Below are positions 63,388-64,000 of a DNA stretch of 64,000 bases, in pieces (the first letter of the stretch is position 1; each line of letters begins with the position of its first letter). The notes below the pieces were generated by a model, which saw only the letters and a list, made by a program, of their open reading frames with translations, had not been told where the DNA came from and made no database searches. Source of the DNA: Rhizobium halophilum. GTDB taxonomy: Bacteria > Pseudomonadota > Alphaproteobacteria > Rhizobiales > Rhizobiaceae. The stretch spans positions 186,001-250,000 of the forward strand of contig NZ_JAKJHS010000005.1 of the NCBI RefSeq assembly GCF_021648825.1, written 5' to 3'. Position numbers and translations under genes: made by a program.

Positions 63388-64000
63388 ATGTCGACGTTCG
63401 AACGATATCTGACCCTCTGGGTGGCCCTCGCGATCGGTACGGGCATAGCGCTCGGTTCGATCTTTCCCGATCTGTTCCGGTTGATCGGTGCGGCGGAGAT
63501 CGCAAAGGTCAACCTGCCGGTCGCCGTCCTGATCTGGCTGATGATCATTCCCATGCTGATGAAGATCGACTTTGCGGCAATCCGCGAAGTTGGAAGGCAT
63601 TGGCGCGGGATGGGCGTGACCCTGTTCGCCAACTGGGCAGTCAAGCCTTTCTCGATGGCCGTGCTCGGCTGGATATTCATCGGCTGGCTCTTTGCACCTC
63701 TGCTGCCCTCGGACCAGATCGACAGCTACATCGCCGGCCTGATCCTGCTCGGAGCCGCACCCTGCACCGCCATGGTGTTTGTCTGGTCCAATCTCACGCG
63801 GGGTGACGCTCCGTTCACGCTCACCCAGGTCGCGCTCAACGACGCCGTTATGGTTCTCGCCTTCGCTCCTATCGTCGCGATCCTGCTCGGGGTATCCTCC
63901 ATCGTCGTGCCGTGGGAAACCCTGCTGATCTCGGTCGCCCTCTTCATCGTGGTTCCGGTCGTCGTGGCGCAGGCGCTGCGGCGTATCCTGGGGGGCGGCG
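63388..64000 (+). CDS. acr3: arsenite efflux permease, ACR3 family (partial)
   Basis: The first 204 residues are in the window, and the frame is open at 64000. It starts MSTFERYLTLWVALAIGTGI and has about six hydrophobic segments so far. Family hallmarks: MIIPMLMKIDF near residue 52, ANWAVKPFSMA near 80, and GAAPCTAMVFVWSNLTRGD near 126-144, with the conserved Cys needed for As(III) transport. It should expel arsenite made by ArsC. Confidence 0.93.
   Translation, partial: MSTFERYLTLWVALAIGTGIALGSIFPDLFRLIGAAEIAKVNLPVAVLIWLMIIPMLMKIDFAAIREVGRHWRGMGVTLFANWAVKPFSMAVLGWIFIGWLFAPLLPSDQIDSYIAGLILLGAAPCTAMVFVWSNLTRGDAPFTLTQVALNDAVMVLAFAPIVAILLGVSSIVVPWETLLISVALFIVVPVVVAQALRRILGGG

Overview
The window looks like part of an alphaproteobacterial genome of the Rhizobiaceae (Rhizobium / Ensifer / Agrobacterium group). 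Support comes from high GC, a DUF982 protein, an N-acetylglutaminylglutamine amide (NAGGN) osmolyte operon, an NnrU gene next to hemN and fnr remnants, promoter-like motifs of the EcfG general-stress type (GGAAC-N17-GTT), and five complete ABC importer operons in 64 kb. That density of catabolic operons with local regulators is typical of a rhizobial chromid or megaplasmid; replicon type is inferred. No rRNA, tRNA, CRISPR, insertion sequence or phage gene was seen.

Layout. 1-12.6 kb is a stress block: a partial FAD oxidoreductase, a phosphohexomutase, several tiny stress-type proteins, an MBL-fold hydrolase, 4-alpha-glucanotransferase MalQ, the NAGGN operon (asnO, ngg, M42 peptidase) with a divergent MarR gene, then small orphan genes and a DUF982 gene. 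12.8-14.1 kb is an NCS2 uracil/xanthine permease. 14.4-22.3 kb (minus strand) is one tight operon amiC-amiR-permease-permease-binding protein-formamidase-fused ATPase for amide use. 22.6-28.0 kb holds an MscS channel, a D-amino acid aminotransferase, a fatty acid desaturase and a PHB-depolymerase-type esterase.

28.2-40.8 kb is a D-amino acid / peptide block: a second D-amino acid aminotransferase, a P1 aminopeptidase and an M55 D-aminopeptidase in one operon, a LysR regulator, then an amidohydrolase with a five-gene Dpp-type importer, then an Lrp regulator divergent from a saccharopine/lysine dehydrogenase-like gene. 41.0-43.3 kb is a decayed microaerobic locus: an Fnr C-terminal fragment abuts a 5'-truncated hemN with paired internal frameshifts, followed by an nnrU that may lack its start. 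43.7-49.9 kb is a polyol ABC operon with a xylitol-type dehydrogenase and a divergent AraC gene. 49.9-57.1 kb is a Liv-type ABC operon with an aromatic-aldehyde-type dehydrogenase and a divergent AraC gene. 57.2-60.7 kb has an SH3-like secreted protein, an OmpR/histidine kinase pair and a frameshifted LpxE-like PAP2 phosphatase. 60.8-64 kb has a MerR / aldo-keto reductase pair with a classical 19-bp-spacer promoter, and an arsR-arsC-acr3 operon cut by the window end.

The main second-look items are the recurring EcfG-type motifs by small genes, the terminator-like hairpins in the leader of the amiC-amiR operon (amiR encodes an ANTAR RNA-binding antiterminator), the D-amino-peptide block, and the deletion-scarred fnr-hemN-nnrU locus. 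No wholly unknown multi-gene system was found.
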